Notes: a model not told the origin generated them from the letters alone. DNA of 64,000 nt from Pomphorhynchus laevis (GCA_012934845.2 WNNJ02001284.1:62001-126000), one strand, 5' to 3'. Numbered from the stretch's first letter, positions 23,460 to 37,000 are shown. Numbers and translations are program-made.

Positions 23460-26400
23460 GCCCACTACGCTCGCGGATTGAGCTTAATCTCTTGATAAAA
23501 GATCATGCCTAGAAAAGCTCGATCCCAAATACCCCTTTGCTGATCACGCATCTTCCACATCGGAATGCAATGATCGTTATACAAGTTTGGAAATTGGATG
23601 CGATTGTAAAGATTGTGACGTATGGAACCTTATTCGAGTTAAAACATCTGAACGTTCGGTGTATCAAAGTAAACCGTTTACATGTGGTTTTTGTGCATCA
23701 GCAAAACTTTCACAGCTATCCTGATCATCCACTTTTGTCTCACATACGACTACTCAGACCGATACTTTTATTGACGTTTCCCTCGCATCAACACCTAACT
23801 TCGAATTGTATAATCCCATTTTTAAATCTTTTTTATACACACTCCTCGTTTAACTTACGATAAAACTCCCATTCATCTTCATCATTATAGTAAGGCAAAC
23901 GGTAAAGCTGTTCATCTCGTGCCTGCTCTTTCCTATTCCTCACCCATCTAAATACACCTCATACTTCTATCTTCGCTACACGTACTCCGTACTCTAACTC
24001 CCCTGTATCACTTCTCAATAATTTACATCCTTCTGTCGAAATCATCTCCAGTAACATCTCCGATCAACATATTTAACACTCCTTCTGACACATGATCCAA
24101 CTTATCTTCTTTCTTAATCGAGCACCCCTGTCATTCCCACTTCTATCTGCTCTTCTGCTTCTACTCCTACCAGCTCTGTCCGTCCACCACATCCACGTAA
24201 TCGTTTACTTCGTGCGATCGCTGTATTATCATATCTAACTTTAGCTTCCCGAATCTGCTTCTCCACAATCTCGTCTCAATGATGATTTATTTGCTTTCAG
24301 GTATATTCTAGCAACCATTATTCCTGATGATAATCCATCCCTCTTCAATAATATCGCTCCAGTATCTTTGATATGTTTAAACATCTACTAAATCCAATCA
24401 TCTTAGACCTCCACTCCTAAAAATCGTTTTCTGGCATAGTTAACATGCTTCCTTGTTACTCTCCAAACGTTTGAAACTTGTTACAACTTCATCTACTTGT
24501 AGTATATATCCTGACCGCTCCCATTCTGATCTTTCTCAACTCTATTTAGCTCGCATAGAGAAACCGACGTGAAACAAGCGGCGAGTCATCCATATCAATC
24601 CGTCAAATCAACGGAAATTTTCACGTCGTACACGAAGCCAAAAATCCGATGCGTCCCGTCTATCCCCCTGTATTCTTTGCTTGTCGATCTCGCGTCTGAG
24701 CATCCTTTTCGTCGTAGTCTTCATAAATTTGTTCTCCTCCTTGATATCTTCGATCAAATATCTATCGATATTCTTTGCATTACCGAATCTTGGCACTTTG
24801 ACGCTGACGATCTTGCTATTCGTCGTCTATGTCGCTCTGGTTTTTCTCTGGTCAAATCAGCTCGTCCAAATGTCTCCCCCACATCAACTGCGTCTAACCA
24901 TGGCGGTATTGTTGCCATTGCTCGTCATTCGACATACCTGCGTAAAATTAACGCTAACATCCATTACTCTTCGTTAGAATCAATCATATGCAGATTATCA
25001 ATTCTTTTCCTTATGGAACTTGTGATTATATACCGTTCAGGCTCAGCCTCCTCCTCACATATGTTATTTAACGACCTTGCATATCTTTCTCACTTTTTAT
25101 TGTCTTTTTTTTCTCGGTGACTAACAGTCATCTTGATCGTCCAGCTGACTGGACGATCATCCAACTGCTTCAATCACTATACCTCCTTGTCAATTACTAA
25201 TCCTGGTTTGTCCGATCATTTCCCTGTCACTCTTACTCTTACTCGTCCCCATCCTCCTTCTCCGCCTTTACCATTATCCACACCAAGTCGACCCTGGAAA
25301 CTTCTCGATAGTCATATTCTCTGCATAGCCTTACTCAATTCTTCACTCTTTTCGCTTCCACTTAATTATCTTTCTCCCGATGATCTCTGCATTCTGTTTG
25401 ATTCTGAATTTACCTCGATCCTCAATCACCTTCTGTCCATTCGACCCCGATGTTTCTAGCGCTTGCGCCATGCTCCCTGGTTCGATTCCGACTGTTGTCT
25501 TCATAAGCGTCAATTCCGTCACTTTTCGTGTGTTTACTCGTTTTCTTAAACGTTCTCCAAACTCACTCTCTCCAAATATCCGTGCGTCCTATCTGCCTCT
25601 TCGCCGTTCTCATCTCATTCTTATGTGTACTAAGCGCATTCTCTTTTGACGAAATCAACTCGAGTCCTCTTCCAACTCTAAATCTCATTGGAAAATCTTA
25701 AACTCAGTTCTTTCAAGATCATATACTCCTTGTAACATAAATCTAGATAAATTTCTTTCTTTTCAGCCATCAAAGCTATCTAATTTACTTTCCCTTCTAT
25801 TCATATGTCTCTCGTATCCTCTTTTCTCTTTGAATACTTTCCTCCCAGAGCTATTCCATTTTATTCTCGTTTCGTCTGATGAAGTTTTTTCGGTTCTTCT
25901 GTCATTACCTAATAAAACATCTCTTTCTGACCCAATTCCCACTCACTTGCTTAAAAATATATCCTCATATGTATCACTTTTCCAAATTACATTGTTCACT
26001 TTGTCTATCTGTAGCCGCACATTTTTTTCTTACTGGAAATGCGTCACTGTTCGCCCTCTCCTCAAAAAGCAATCTCTCGACCCCTCACATCATCTTCGTA
26101 CCTTCCTATTTCACTTCTCTCAACCCTCTCCAAACTCCTTCAGAGTCTTGTTCTCAAGCAAGTTAATTAATATACATTTTCCTTCCACTTGTTTCCTCCC
26201 TTCCAAGTTGCTTTTCGCTCTAATCACTACTGAAATTGCCTGTCTTGAAGTTTATAACGACTTACTCATCTCGCGCGATCAAAAATTATGTAGTGGCATA
26301 GTTTCTTTTGATCTCTCATATCCTTTTGACATCGTCGATCACTCAATTCTTCTCCATGGTCATCGTCGTGATTATGACTTCTCTTTAACCATTGTAGCTT

Positions 26401-27600
26401 GGTTTTCTTCATATATATCAAACCATATTTTTCGCGTTTGTTCAAACTTCTTTTTCCCATCCTTCTTCCTTCCTGCCCATTGTTCCACAAGGCTCCGTAT
26501 TAGGCCCCTTGCTTTTCTCTCTTCTCGGGGATTTGCCTTTATTTCTCATACATTTAACTTCCATGTTATGCAATATGCTGATGACATTCGTCTATTCTCA
26601 TGCACCTGCATATCGTATTTATGATCTTAGTGTTTCTGCTTTAAACTGTCTTGCCTCAATTTTCAATCATCTTTATTCTCTTCGCTTTACTATGAATACT
26701 AATAAATCTAAAGTAATGTGGATCCTTCCTCGACGCCCCGGCTTAGAACTTCCCTCCGTATCATTAAAATCTATAATTATTCCTATCGTTAACAATCTCG
26801 TTTTCTTAGTCTTTTATTTTGACAACTGACTTTCACTTAAACCTTTCGTTAGAGATAAAGAACCCTCATCTATCTTGATTCTCCGCACCCTCCGTCAAAT
26901 TTGTAGATTGATCGATTTATGTTCTTGTATGACTCTCATATCTCTCCTTTTCTCAAGACTTGATTACTGTCTTAGTGTATTTTCCAATTCACCTAAATCC
27001 ACTCTTTTTTACTACAACGCATCATAAACGAAGCCATCCGAATTCTCCTCCGTCTTCGTCGTTTTGATTATACACCCCACTATCTTGCTTCTCTCGATTT
27101 GCCTACCATTTATTCTCGTGTTCAACTTCGTATTCTTCTCATTGCTTTTCGCCTTATAACTTTTCATACCCCTTCATTTCTCAACCTTCCTTTTCTCAAC
27201 AATTCTCGTCCTGTTTACTGTTATTTTCATTCCAGTAATTCCCTTCTTTTACATGTCCTAAACTACTCTACCTCTTTTGGCCTGCGCTCCTTCGTTGTGG
27301 CTGTTCCTCTCTCGTGGAATCATCTGTTCATTCATATACTCCAATCCGATCACATTTAAACAATTTAAGAAATTTATCTATATGACTTTTGTTGTTTTTT
27401 AGTTAGTGGCCTTGTAAGCGTGCAGCTAGCACACATTTGCCATGTTAAATGAATTATTATAAATTGTTATTCGACATTCATCAGCCTTGGTGGATCTCAT
27501 CAACTGCTGACCCAGACCTACCCAGGCTGAAGGTCGGTGTCAGCTGCTGATTATACCCACACAGGCTGATTAGTAGCGTCCTGATGTATTAAGAATAGGA
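23460..27600 (+). mobile_element. CR1/L2-like LINE with ORF1 zinc-finger part and ORF2, decayed
   Basis: Plus-strand pyrimidine-rich element. ORF1 region (about 23.5-23.9 kb) has a PHD-like finger (GCDCKDCDVWN, then FTCGFC). Region 23.9-24.55 kb reads as low-complexity Ser/Pro/Leu-rich ORF1 sequence in broken frames. ORF2 starts near 24.7 kb with the endonuclease (ILCITESWHFD, NHGGIVAIARH) and continues with linker (25.1-25.7 kb), then RT (25.83-26.8 kb: SDPIPTHLLK, SFDLSYPFDIVDHSILL, YADDIRLFS) and a C-terminal part to about 27.36 kb. Multiple frameshifts. The 3' UTR (27.36-27.6 kb) contains GC-rich short hairpin-like sequence near 27480-27590. From 27600 to 28120 there is AT-rich DNA with no feature that I can identify. 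Confidence 0.75.
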
Positions 27601-28863
27601 ACAATATATGTAAAGATAATGTCTCCCCACAACCAGAATAATATTATATATAATCTAAAAATGTCGATTACTAGATTATACGACCGTTAGTGTTTTATGA
27701 TTATTAGACTGATCAGTCACAATGACACAACATTCAACTAATGTGACTTTATTATTAATTTACCGGCAGAACTTCTGTAGCATAAGGAATTTCGAAATTT
27801 ATTTTTAATGTAAATCATTAATTAACAATATCAATCTCGTCTGATAAACTTTCATTTTGAGAATCTTAATATTACTTACTGAAGTTAGTCAAATTTTATT
27901 TTTTAAAAATATCAATAAAACAACATTAATTAATAAAAAATTTCATAAAATTTAAAATCAATAATATCTAGAATGTTGTATGTATGTTCTCTATCGAAAT
28001 TCACTAAAAGAATAATATTATTAATTTTTTTCGCATTTCATTTTTTAATTGGAATATTCGGAAAAGCATATCAAATGTTAAAGCTAGGTTTAGGCGACAC
28101 ATATGTAATACAACACAGAGCATAATAGTCAAACTATATTTCATAAACATATGAGATTACTAGGACATGATATAGGATATTGTAAATTATTTATTTTAGA
28201 ACAAATTGTCGAAGAAAATAAGACAATATTAAATCAAAAGCTATTAGAAAGAGAAGATTTTTGGATTAAAACGCTTAATTCCATGTACCCATTAGGATTG
28301 AATGACGTGTTACAAAGAATTTGCAGAAGTAGTATAATACATAATAAACAACTTTATTATCATAATTTGGTTAAACGCAAACTAAGAAGTCATGGCGATA
28401 AAAGGAATAAGTGAATGGTTTTAGAGCCAAACCCAGCCAAAAAACGTTAAAAACGTTTAAGATTTTGTTATCAATATTTCTTCCACCAATCGTGAACATC
28501 GTCAGGATAAATTGTATATATTAACTCTCAAACTTTGTTAAAATAAGATAAAATAAGATAAATATAGCGGGACTTTTAAATAATTTTAAAAGTAAAGAAA
28601 TAATAGGTTCAGATTTAAGTAAATATATTCCTAAAATAAGGTATAAACTCCTACCACCATTAGGACGAAAAATTTGTAATTATAATAAAGAATTAAAATC
28701 AATATGTAACGATAATATTAGAAACATAATGGAAACAGAATGCAATTGTAAAAGTCTTAGTTTTGATAAAATACATGAACATATATGCACTCATAATCTA
28801 GAATAAATTGAAAACAATGAATTAAGGAAAATGCTATCAAAAAGTTATAAATATAGATTAAAA

Positions 28864-31062
28864 TTTTTTAAAGAGAGAGATTTATTATTATAAACAAAAT
28901 ATTTTGTTTTTCCGAAAATGAGTACTGGAGGATTCCTATTTGTTACTGTTCTGGTTGTAATACTGCTCGCTCGCCTAAACGCAGTGGCGTACCACGGGAT
29001 GAGCGTGGACTTCGCAAACTAGCAGATATTGACCGAGCGATTTCGAAGCTGATCTTTCTCTTAAGTTTCACTGCTAAATTACTGTAACTTAAGGGTCCTT
29101 TTTGTGCTAGCGTCGATGCAATTGTTTTCACAATTGCATCGATAGATTAACACAATAGATTTCACAATAGATTAAATAATTTTTTTAATGGAAAAATTTA
29201 TTTTAGTAAAACATACAGTCGAGGTTACCCGCAAGTGATCCCAAAAAAAAGATAGTTTAATAATATTTTTAGGTCTCATTTCAGACACCAGGCGTTTGCT
29301 TTTGTTAGCACTACACCTATACGTTGTCGCAGCGAACATACATTTTTGCCATAGAAGGATGGATCGCTTACTGATGCGAGAGTTGCTTGTCCCTTGATGA
29401 AAGCACTTGCCTCATTTGCTAGTCCGCCTGAGGTGGAAATTACGAACGGAATAAAGGTTCCTTTTTCGATTTCAATAATTCGATCAGTATATTTATTCTT
29501 TTTTCTGTTTTCATTGTATTCAAATGATTGTGTAGAACTTCGACTTACGTAAGACTGGGCAAATGGGTTAAATATTGTGATATCCAAAAATGTCCGCTCA
29601 GTCTGTGAGTGCGTTAGTCCAGTGCAAGATAAATCGGCTCTTGATCGGGGATCTCGTGTTGTCGTTTGGTTTGAAAACTCGAATGTATCTGGAACAGTTG
29701 AGAGCATCTGTTCTGATTCTACATTCCGTAATACTTTACTGGCTTCGTCAATCAAGATATCTCTGATTATATTATGTCGTACTATGATCCGTCCTTTCCA
29801 TTTGCACGACAGTAAGTGAGCTGTCGATTTAACTTCTCTGCATACGCATGATGTTGATGTACAGCGCAAGTCCCATCCATATCTACATGCCATTCCCGCT
29901 TGTATTTCAAAATTATTTAAATAAAATCGTCTGTCATCGCTTACTCGAGCAGAAAGCCAAGAGGAAGACCCTTTAATAGAGCCGTGCTCTACAGCGGTTT
30001 TCGATTTTTGATCTAATTCTGACGTTATGTTAGTTAATTCACCCTGTTCTAAATCAAATTTTTCTGTTGTGATCATCCGAGCCATTTCTCTTTGATTTTC
30101 GTAAAGAGTTGATCCTCTTATATTCGTATCACAAAAAATTGCACATTTTTGCTAATCTTGACCATTCCATTTTAGCTATTTTATAAGGATTTATTATTCC
30201 TAGGCCTCCGTTAGCTACTTTAAGGCACAAGACATTAAACCATGTGTGATCAATATCCTCTTTGCCTAGAATTTGAGGCAGTAGTTCGTGCTGAATAATC
30301 GTAACCAGCTTTTTGAACCATTCGGTTTGACATTCGCATGTTCTTATAATATAGCTCCATTTATGTTGTAGTCCGAATATGAATGCAGAATATGCTTGAT
30401 GCCTCTCACTCTGTGCTACTGATCTAAGCCGAAATAATAAGGAGAGCCATTCGTCAATCTTTTGCTGAACCCAATTCGCTTCAAAGTTTAGAAAACCAAT
30501 TGGACAGCCAAGCAATTCTAACACATGTTTTGTTATGTTTACCCCAAGATCTCGAAATCTTTTAACATTTGTGTTATTTTTTGGATTTATTAGTAATTTG
30601 CATTTTAATTCATTTACGAAAAAGCCATATGCTGGACCGAGTTTCTTTATGTGATTGAAAAACAATAGCAATTCTCTTTCGGTGCCAACACACGATACAT
30701 CATCCGCATACCATTTTTGCGTTATTGTTGGACATAACGAATTCAATTTTGTTATCAGCGGTATCGTGGCTGCCGCGAAAGCGATCATAGCAATCGGATC
30801 ACATTATGTGAATCCTTCTTTCGACTCTATTATTTCATTATCTATAATCAATATTGGATTGTTTTTGTAAGTATTTTTTAATATTGTTTTGAGAGGAGGA
30901 CATATCCTAGAAATGTATTCAATAGCTACTTTTCGGTTTATGCAGTTGAATGCATTTTTGGCATCTATGAGTAAGAGACAACCTTTCGATTCTTCTTTCA
31001 ACATCGACCGTTGACTTCTTACGACGTAATCCATCACGCACTTAGTGATTAAATAATTAAAT
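28864..31062 (-). mobile_element. RT-nuclease retroelement inserted in Naiad
   Basis: The Naiad reading stops at ATAGATTAAA and resumes at GATTAAATAATTAAATAATAATAAC, with an ATTAAA-type repeat on both sides, so this segment is a nested insertion. On the minus strand it encodes an RT and a C-terminal domain. The 3' side (28864-29270) is non-coding and contains a perfect hairpin, GATGCAATTG/CAATTGCATC (about 29113-29139). The RT start is cut at about 31.07 kb, so the element is 5'-truncated. Confidence 0.7.
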
Positions 31063-31073
31063 AATAATAACAA
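29276..31073 (-). pseudogene. Reverse transcriptase plus nuclease-like C-terminal domain
   Basis: Three consecutive frames on the minus strand. RT part: LLIDAKNAFNCINR (motif A, about 30.94 kb), then QKWYADDVSC (motif C, about 30.71 kb) and YGFFVNELKCKLL. Middle: WLSLLFRLRSVAQ, then GGLGIINPYKIAK. C-terminal domain (30085-29276, 269 codons open): a Cys/His-rich start (CRYGWDLRCTSTSCVC, then HLLSCKWKGR), then RADLSCTGL, FLDITIFNPF, NENRKKNKYTDR and FIPFVISTSGG. The D...E..K spacing recalls PD-(D/E)XK nucleases; that is inference. Similar RT proteins occur in many invertebrates, but I cannot place them in a named clade. Frame breaks between blocks make this copy inactive. Confidence 0.6.
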
Positions 31074-34000
31074 TAGAAATAAAATTTACAATTCGTTATA
31101 TAATGACTTAAATGCTTACTTTGATAAGTTGATTAATAGTAGAAGCTTAAATACATCAAATATAAACATTTGGAAAACTTATATATTTGATAAAACTAGA
31201 GAGAAAATTAAAATAACAAACATTGATAAAAGGAAAGATGAGATTAATAAAGATATGTATACAGAACTTACTAAATTAAAGCATAACTATGTAATAAAAA
31301 CTATTGATAAAGTTAGTAATAACTAACTTTATCATTGAAAATTGTGAATTAAGAAAGCTGCTATCAAAAGGGTATAAATATAGATTAAATAATAACAACG
31401 ACAAAAATAAAATTTACAATTCGTTATATAATAACTTAAATGATTACTTTAGTAAGCTGATTAATAGTGAAAGCTCGAATATATCTAAGATAAAAATTTG
31501 GAAAGATTATATATTTGATAAAATTAAAAATAAAATGAAAATAACAAACAATTATAAAAGGAAAGATAAAATTAATAAAGATATGTATAAAGAACTTACT
31601 AAATTAAAGCATAACTATGTAATAAAAACTATTGATAAAGTTAGTAATAACTTTGTCTTAATATGCAAAAAGCTTTATTATGATATACTAATGAAAGAGG
31701 TTAATTCTAATGATTTATATGTAAATCCAACATATGAACGTAGTGAGTTGAGTTTAGAAACAATTATTACAAGTCATTAGTCTATAATGGATAAGCAGGG
31801 TATAAAAATTGAATCAAATAATAAAACTATACCTATATTATATTGGAATACAAAATTACATAAAAATCCAATAAAACCGTGGTTCATATGTAGTGCGTTA
31901 AACACAACCTATGAGTGATTCAAATTTAGATACAATTATTACAAGTCATATTTTTTACTTGGAATATTAATTTTAAATTTTATAATTATATCAGTCTTAA
32001 TTTTGATAAAATAAAATATTAGATAAAGTATTAGATATTAGATCTTATATATTAGATAAAATAAAAAATAAAATGAAAATAACAAACAATTATAAAAGGA
32101 AAGATAAAATTAATAAAGATATGTATAAAGAACTTACTAAATTAAAGGATAACTATATAATAACAACTATTGATAAAGCTAATAATAACTTTGTCTTCAT
32201 ATGCAAAAAGCTTTATTATGATATACTAATGAAAGAGGTTAATTCTAATGATTTAAATGTAAATCTAACATATGAACGTAGTGAGTTGAGTTTAGAAACA
32301 ATTATTACAAGTCACTGTTCTATAATGGATAAAAAGGGTATAAAGCTTGAATTAGATAATCAAACTATACCTATATTATATTGAAATCCAAAATTACATA
32401 AAGATCCAATAAAACCTAGGTTCATATGTAGTGCTTTTAAATGTACATTAAAATCACTTTCTGTTTATATGAATAAAATACTTAAAGTGATTAAAGCACA
32501 CTTCAAAAAATATTGTAGGATAATCGAAATTAATACTGGTATAAAACACTATTTCAGTATAAATGCTACGAAAGAATTTTTAGAACACACAAAAGGAATA
32601 AATTTTCAGAATATAAATACATACGATTTTAGTACGCTTTATACAAATCTAGATTTAGTAGATATTAAAGAAGCGTTAGTAAAATTAATTAAGCTTATAT
32701 TCGGAAAAAGATATACATATATATGTTATAATAACTATCTAATATGTAAAACAGAAAGTGGTTTTAATGTACATTTAAACGCACTACATATGAACCTATG
32801 CTTTATTGGATTTTTATGTAATTTTGGATTCCGATATAATATAGGTATAGTTTTATTATCTAATTCAACCTTTATACCCTTTTTATCCATTATAGAGCAG
32901 TGACTTGTAATAATTGTTTCTAAACTCAACTCACTACGTTCATATGTTGGATTGTTGGATGTTGGATTGTAGCTGACTTATTTTAAACTTTATTGAATAT
33001 AAATTTATTTATAACTGTGTAAAAAAATAAATCTAAATAGTATAAAGATATGAAATATATGTTTCGATTCATTTAAAACCACAATAAATGGTTTTACTGT
33101 GCTATTTCAATATTAATTCTAAAGAATAAATTTTCAGAATATAAATACGTACGTTTTTAGTACGCTTTATACAAAGATGCGTTAGAAAAATTAATTAATT
33201 TTATATTCGAAAAAAGATATACATATATATGTTATAATAATTATAACGCCTATCTAACAAAAATTAAACCATCAAGTAAATATAAATAATTGGATAAAAT
33301 TGAATTATTAGAATCCTTAAATATTTTGATCAATCAAAATAATTTAAAGGTAGGGACATCTATATATAGACAAATAAAAGGTATTCCAATGGGAGGTTTT
33401 AGCAGCCCAATTATAGCTGACTTATTTTTAAGCTTTATAGAACATGAATTTGATCATAACTGTGTAAAAACTAAATCTAAACAATATAAATATATGAAAT
33501 ATATGTTTCGATACATTAATGATATATGTGTATTTAATTCTAGCAATTTTTATTCAATAAGCGAACAAATTTATCCATGTAGCATCATTCTTAATAAAGC
33601 CAATATTAATAATAAAGAAGGTGTATATCTAGATATGAACATTAAATTAACATTAACTAAAACTACTTTTAATTTATATCGTAAAGATGACATATTTAAA
33701 TTTACAAGAAACATATTTTTGCATGATCATTCATGCATACCATATAATATAAAATATAATACATTAAATAATGAAATTTTAAGAATTGCAACAATATGTA
33801 ATGATATTGGCTTACTTCAAAATCATTTAAATAATTTAATAGATACATATTTTAAACTAGCTTACTATAAAAATAACATCAAGCAGAAAATAGTAAAATA
33901 TATAAATCAACACAATAATATAAAGAATAAATTTAAACTCTGAAGTTGAAATTTTTATGGATGGGTAATAAATAATATACTTTGTATTAGAATAAGATAC

Positions 34001-34345
34001 TAGATAGTTATTTCAGAGGAAATACATCATTAGCATGTATTTGGCCCCGCTGCTGTGTTGGGTAGAGGAGTTAGGGGCCGAAACCTGATAGCATAGCAGT
34101 TCCTCCTGATGACCTCTAATTCTTATTCTGATACAACGTCTGCTAGATATTAGTCAATTCATAAAAATGAATTTTTTTTAAATATAAATTTTTTATTTTA
34201 ACTTGATTTAAATTATAAAAATCTAAAAACAATTATTTATTTTATTATTTTATTATTAAATTTAGATTTAGCATTATTATGTTTTGTTTATTTTATAATT
34301 ATAGTAAATACGTAGACTCAGTTAGCTGATTTGATTATTATTTAA

Positions 34346-34576
34346 AAACAACATTGGTTACTCGCAAATGGGTCCAATATTATTAATATTAATATATTAA
34401 TTTGATTTACAAAAAAAGAAGAAAAAAGAGCATTGTGCGATTTGCATTTCAATGCCTACGACCGAATGTACCGGTGCATTGAGTTTGGACAGCAGTGCTC
34501 GGAAACATTTTGACCTGCTATAGCAATTCAAATTTTCGCGCGGCGCCACGTTATTACACTTGAAAATTCAAACCTG
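34346..34576 (+). repeat. Naiad-flank direct repeat, copy 1 (copy 2 at 38041-38276)
   Basis: About 230 bases after a Naiad tail are repeated nearly identically at 38041-38276, again right after a Naiad tail. It includes the GC-richer block with CGCGCGGCGCCACG. Naiad tail plus flank was therefore duplicated as a unit. Confidence 0.75.
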
Positions 34577-34677
34577 TGAATTTATATTTTAGAATCATTA
34601 CTCAAATCCGCCACTGCTGATCGTTGATACCGATCTTTTATATTTTGAACATAATGAATTTTCACAATATACTATAA

Positions 34678-34805
34678 TTATATATAGTAAATATACTATA
34701 TATACTATATATATTATATATACTATATATACTATACCTATATAGTATAGGTATGCTATACCTATCAATATAGTATACCTATATTGATAGGTATATTGAT
34801 AGGTT
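34678..34805. repeat. TATAG/TATAC microsatellite-like hairpin DNA
   Basis: Short runs of ACTATATAT and CTATACCTATCAATATAG with strong self-complementarity. The counterpart in the right arm is at about 51310-51440, with a further run to about 51610. Confidence 0.8.
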
Positions 34806-36122
34806 ATCAGTGTTGTTTACAGTGGAATTGGTATGATTTATCATTTGTTTGTGTGTTTCATCCATTTTATAAAGACTAAGGGTTGTTTGAGGACAAGAAA
34901 AAGCTGGAAGTGCTGTGTGATGTGGTGCTTCTGTGTTTGTTTCCTGCCTTAGATGTGTTTTCTGGGTGATATGGAATGTTTGTTTCTGTGTACCCTTGTG
35001 ATAAATTGTGGAATTCTCTAGATTTGACGAATCCAGGAAATCAGATTTAAGGTTATGTAAGGAAGTTTCAAGGGTGTTGCCTTTACGATTTGCGATCTTG
35101 CATGTCCTTGTGTCCAAACTCGAGTAGGGGTAGATTTCCGGAATATTGAAGTATCAGATGTTGCCGTTATGTTGATCGGGGCGATTTCATTGTCTAGTGA
35201 TAGCATTGTATCTTGCTCGAATACTTCACATGTATAAGGGGTATCTGATCGTAATGGTTTATCAGTTTCTTCGATTAGTGAGCGTAGGTCGTTAATAGTC
35301 TTATTTAAATCTGCAATTGCTAGAGCTGCACATAAACCACAATAGAAATTGCGACTTTTTATTGCTTGAGAACTGTACGAGGGCAAGCTTACATTGGTCC
35401 ATATCGTGCAGCCGTGAGAATCACATGCCACTTCATTATCTGCGTACCCAACCGACTTTGTTGTATTGTTGTATTTCGCTTGCTTGTTGGTCTTCTGTCA
35501 TATTTTTGTCATATAATGTGAAATTTTACTGGAATTCAAATTTCCATCAATTTTTCAAACGAAAAATTCGTTATTGAATAATGGATCCGACCAACAGATT
35601 TCGTTTATTGCGGTATCAATGGAATTTGATTTAAATTTCAATTTAAAATTTTTAATTGTAAGAACTTATTATAATCAAGACAATTTTAAATTCTTTAGTC
35701 GTTGAAGTAATCGTTGTAATCGATGTAATAGTTGTAAACGTTGTAATCGTAGTAATCGTAGTAATATAGTTGTAATCGTTGTAATCGTAGTTTGTATGTT
35801 ATTTATCTCAAATATATGTTTATTAGATATCAAACTTTTTTAGGTCCTTTTTAGATACTTTTTTAAGGTCCTTTTCGTAGTTTGTATGTTATTTATCTCA
35901 AATATATGTTTATTAGATATCAAACTTTTTTAGGTCCTTTTTAGATACTTTTTAAGGTCCTTTTCGTAGTTTGTATGTTATTTATCTCAAATGTATGTTT
36001 ATTAGATATCAAACTTTTTTGAGGTCCTTTTTTAGGTACTTTTTAAGGTCCTTTTCGTAGTTTGTATGTTATTTATCTCAAATGTATGTTTATTAGATAT
36101 CAAACTTTTTTAAGGTCTTTTT
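34806..36122 (-). mobile_element. CR1-like LINE 5' part (5' UTR monomers and ORF1), in left arm
   Basis: Minus-strand copy of the first 1.5 kb of the LINE at 49.99-55.04 kb. ORF1 (35431-35018, minus) holds the PHD-like finger (ACDSHGCTIW, then FYCGLC). A second frame (35117-34779) continues. Upstream lie GTAATC-type triplet-like repeats (about 35700-35790) and four monomers of about 90 bp (35790-36122). There is no ORF2 here because the arm ends. Confidence 0.75.
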
Positions 36123-36334
36123 TATATAAAATATAAATTGTTGTTACACCTGCCCTGGGACACTAAATGGTGTACTCGTAAATAAATCGTTATGTTTTCC
36201 TCACAAGGAGGCATAAACACCAGGCATCATTCTATATATCCTCATCAGACCAAGAAATATAACCGAATTATTATCGCAATATAAGTCGCAACGCATGCTC
36301 AGTCATCCTATGTGTGACGACAAACTTTAACAAC

Positions 36335-36376
36335 AGTAGACGCGTTTCGCTCTAACGGAGCTCATGAGTACGATGA
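36335..36376 (-). ncRNA. Hammerhead ribozyme relic (core altered)
   Basis: Stem II GCTC/GAGC, GAAA and palindromic stem III ACGCGT are kept, but CTGATGA is CTCATGA; G5 is essential in hammerheads. Probably not self-cleaving. Confidence 0.6.
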
Positions 36377-36793
36377 CTTTAGTAACCTTCCATAGGCACA
36401 TTAACGCACGATTAAACAGTGTTTAAAGCTCGAAAAACATAACTGCCCTTAATCTGAATCATCGGAGGGAATTGAGCATAAGCTCTGTACATGGCAGTGC
36501 GTATCGCAGTTTAACCATGTATCAGACACTAAATTCTTTTAATAGAAATGCTGTTTAGCAGGGACACTTTCAAGTGTACAAATATATAAAATATAAATTG
36601 TTGTTGCACTGCCCTGGGACACTAAATGGTGTACTCGTAAATAAATCATTATGTTTTCCTCACAAGGAGGCATAAACACCAGGCATCATTCTATATATCC
36701 TCATCAGACCAAGAAATAGAACCGAATTATTATCGCAATATAAGTCGCAACGCATGCTCAGTCATCCTATGTGTGACGACAAACTTTAACAAC

Positions 36794-36836
36794 AGTAGAC
36801 GCGTTTCGCTCTAACGGAGCTCATGAGTACGATGAC
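36794..36836 (-). ncRNA. Hammerhead ribozyme relic (core altered)
   Basis: Same changes as the copy 459 bases to its left (CTCATGA core). Shared decay shows that the two units were copied from each other. Confidence 0.6.
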
Positions 36837-37000
36837 TTTAGTAACCTTCCATAGGCACATTAACGCACGATTAAACAGTGTTTAAAGCTCGAAAAACATA
36901 ACTACCCTTAATCTGAATCATCGGAGGGAATTGAGCATAAGCTCTGTACATGGCAGTGCGTATTGCGGTTTGACCATGCATCAGCCACTAAATTCTTTTA

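Larger units (their letters stand above)
28125..34335 (+). mobile_element. Scrambled Naiad copy with internal duplications, an inversion and a nested insertion
   Basis: Pieces in order: endonuclease C-terminal half (28125-28413); CxC/N-terminal linker piece (28556-28863); a foreign insert (28864-31062); finger region (31063-31325); a second overlapping piece restarting upstream in the same protein (31335-31905); a third overlapping piece through RT motif A (32062-32740); an inverted piece of the KLHKNPIK block (about 32740-32950, minus); then RT motifs B and C (33290-33943, with IPMGGFSSP and RYINDI, where the first catalytic Asp is Asn) and the 3' domain and tail (34000-34335). Dead copy. 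It may be several partial insertions stacked together, as known for PLEs. Confidence 0.75.
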
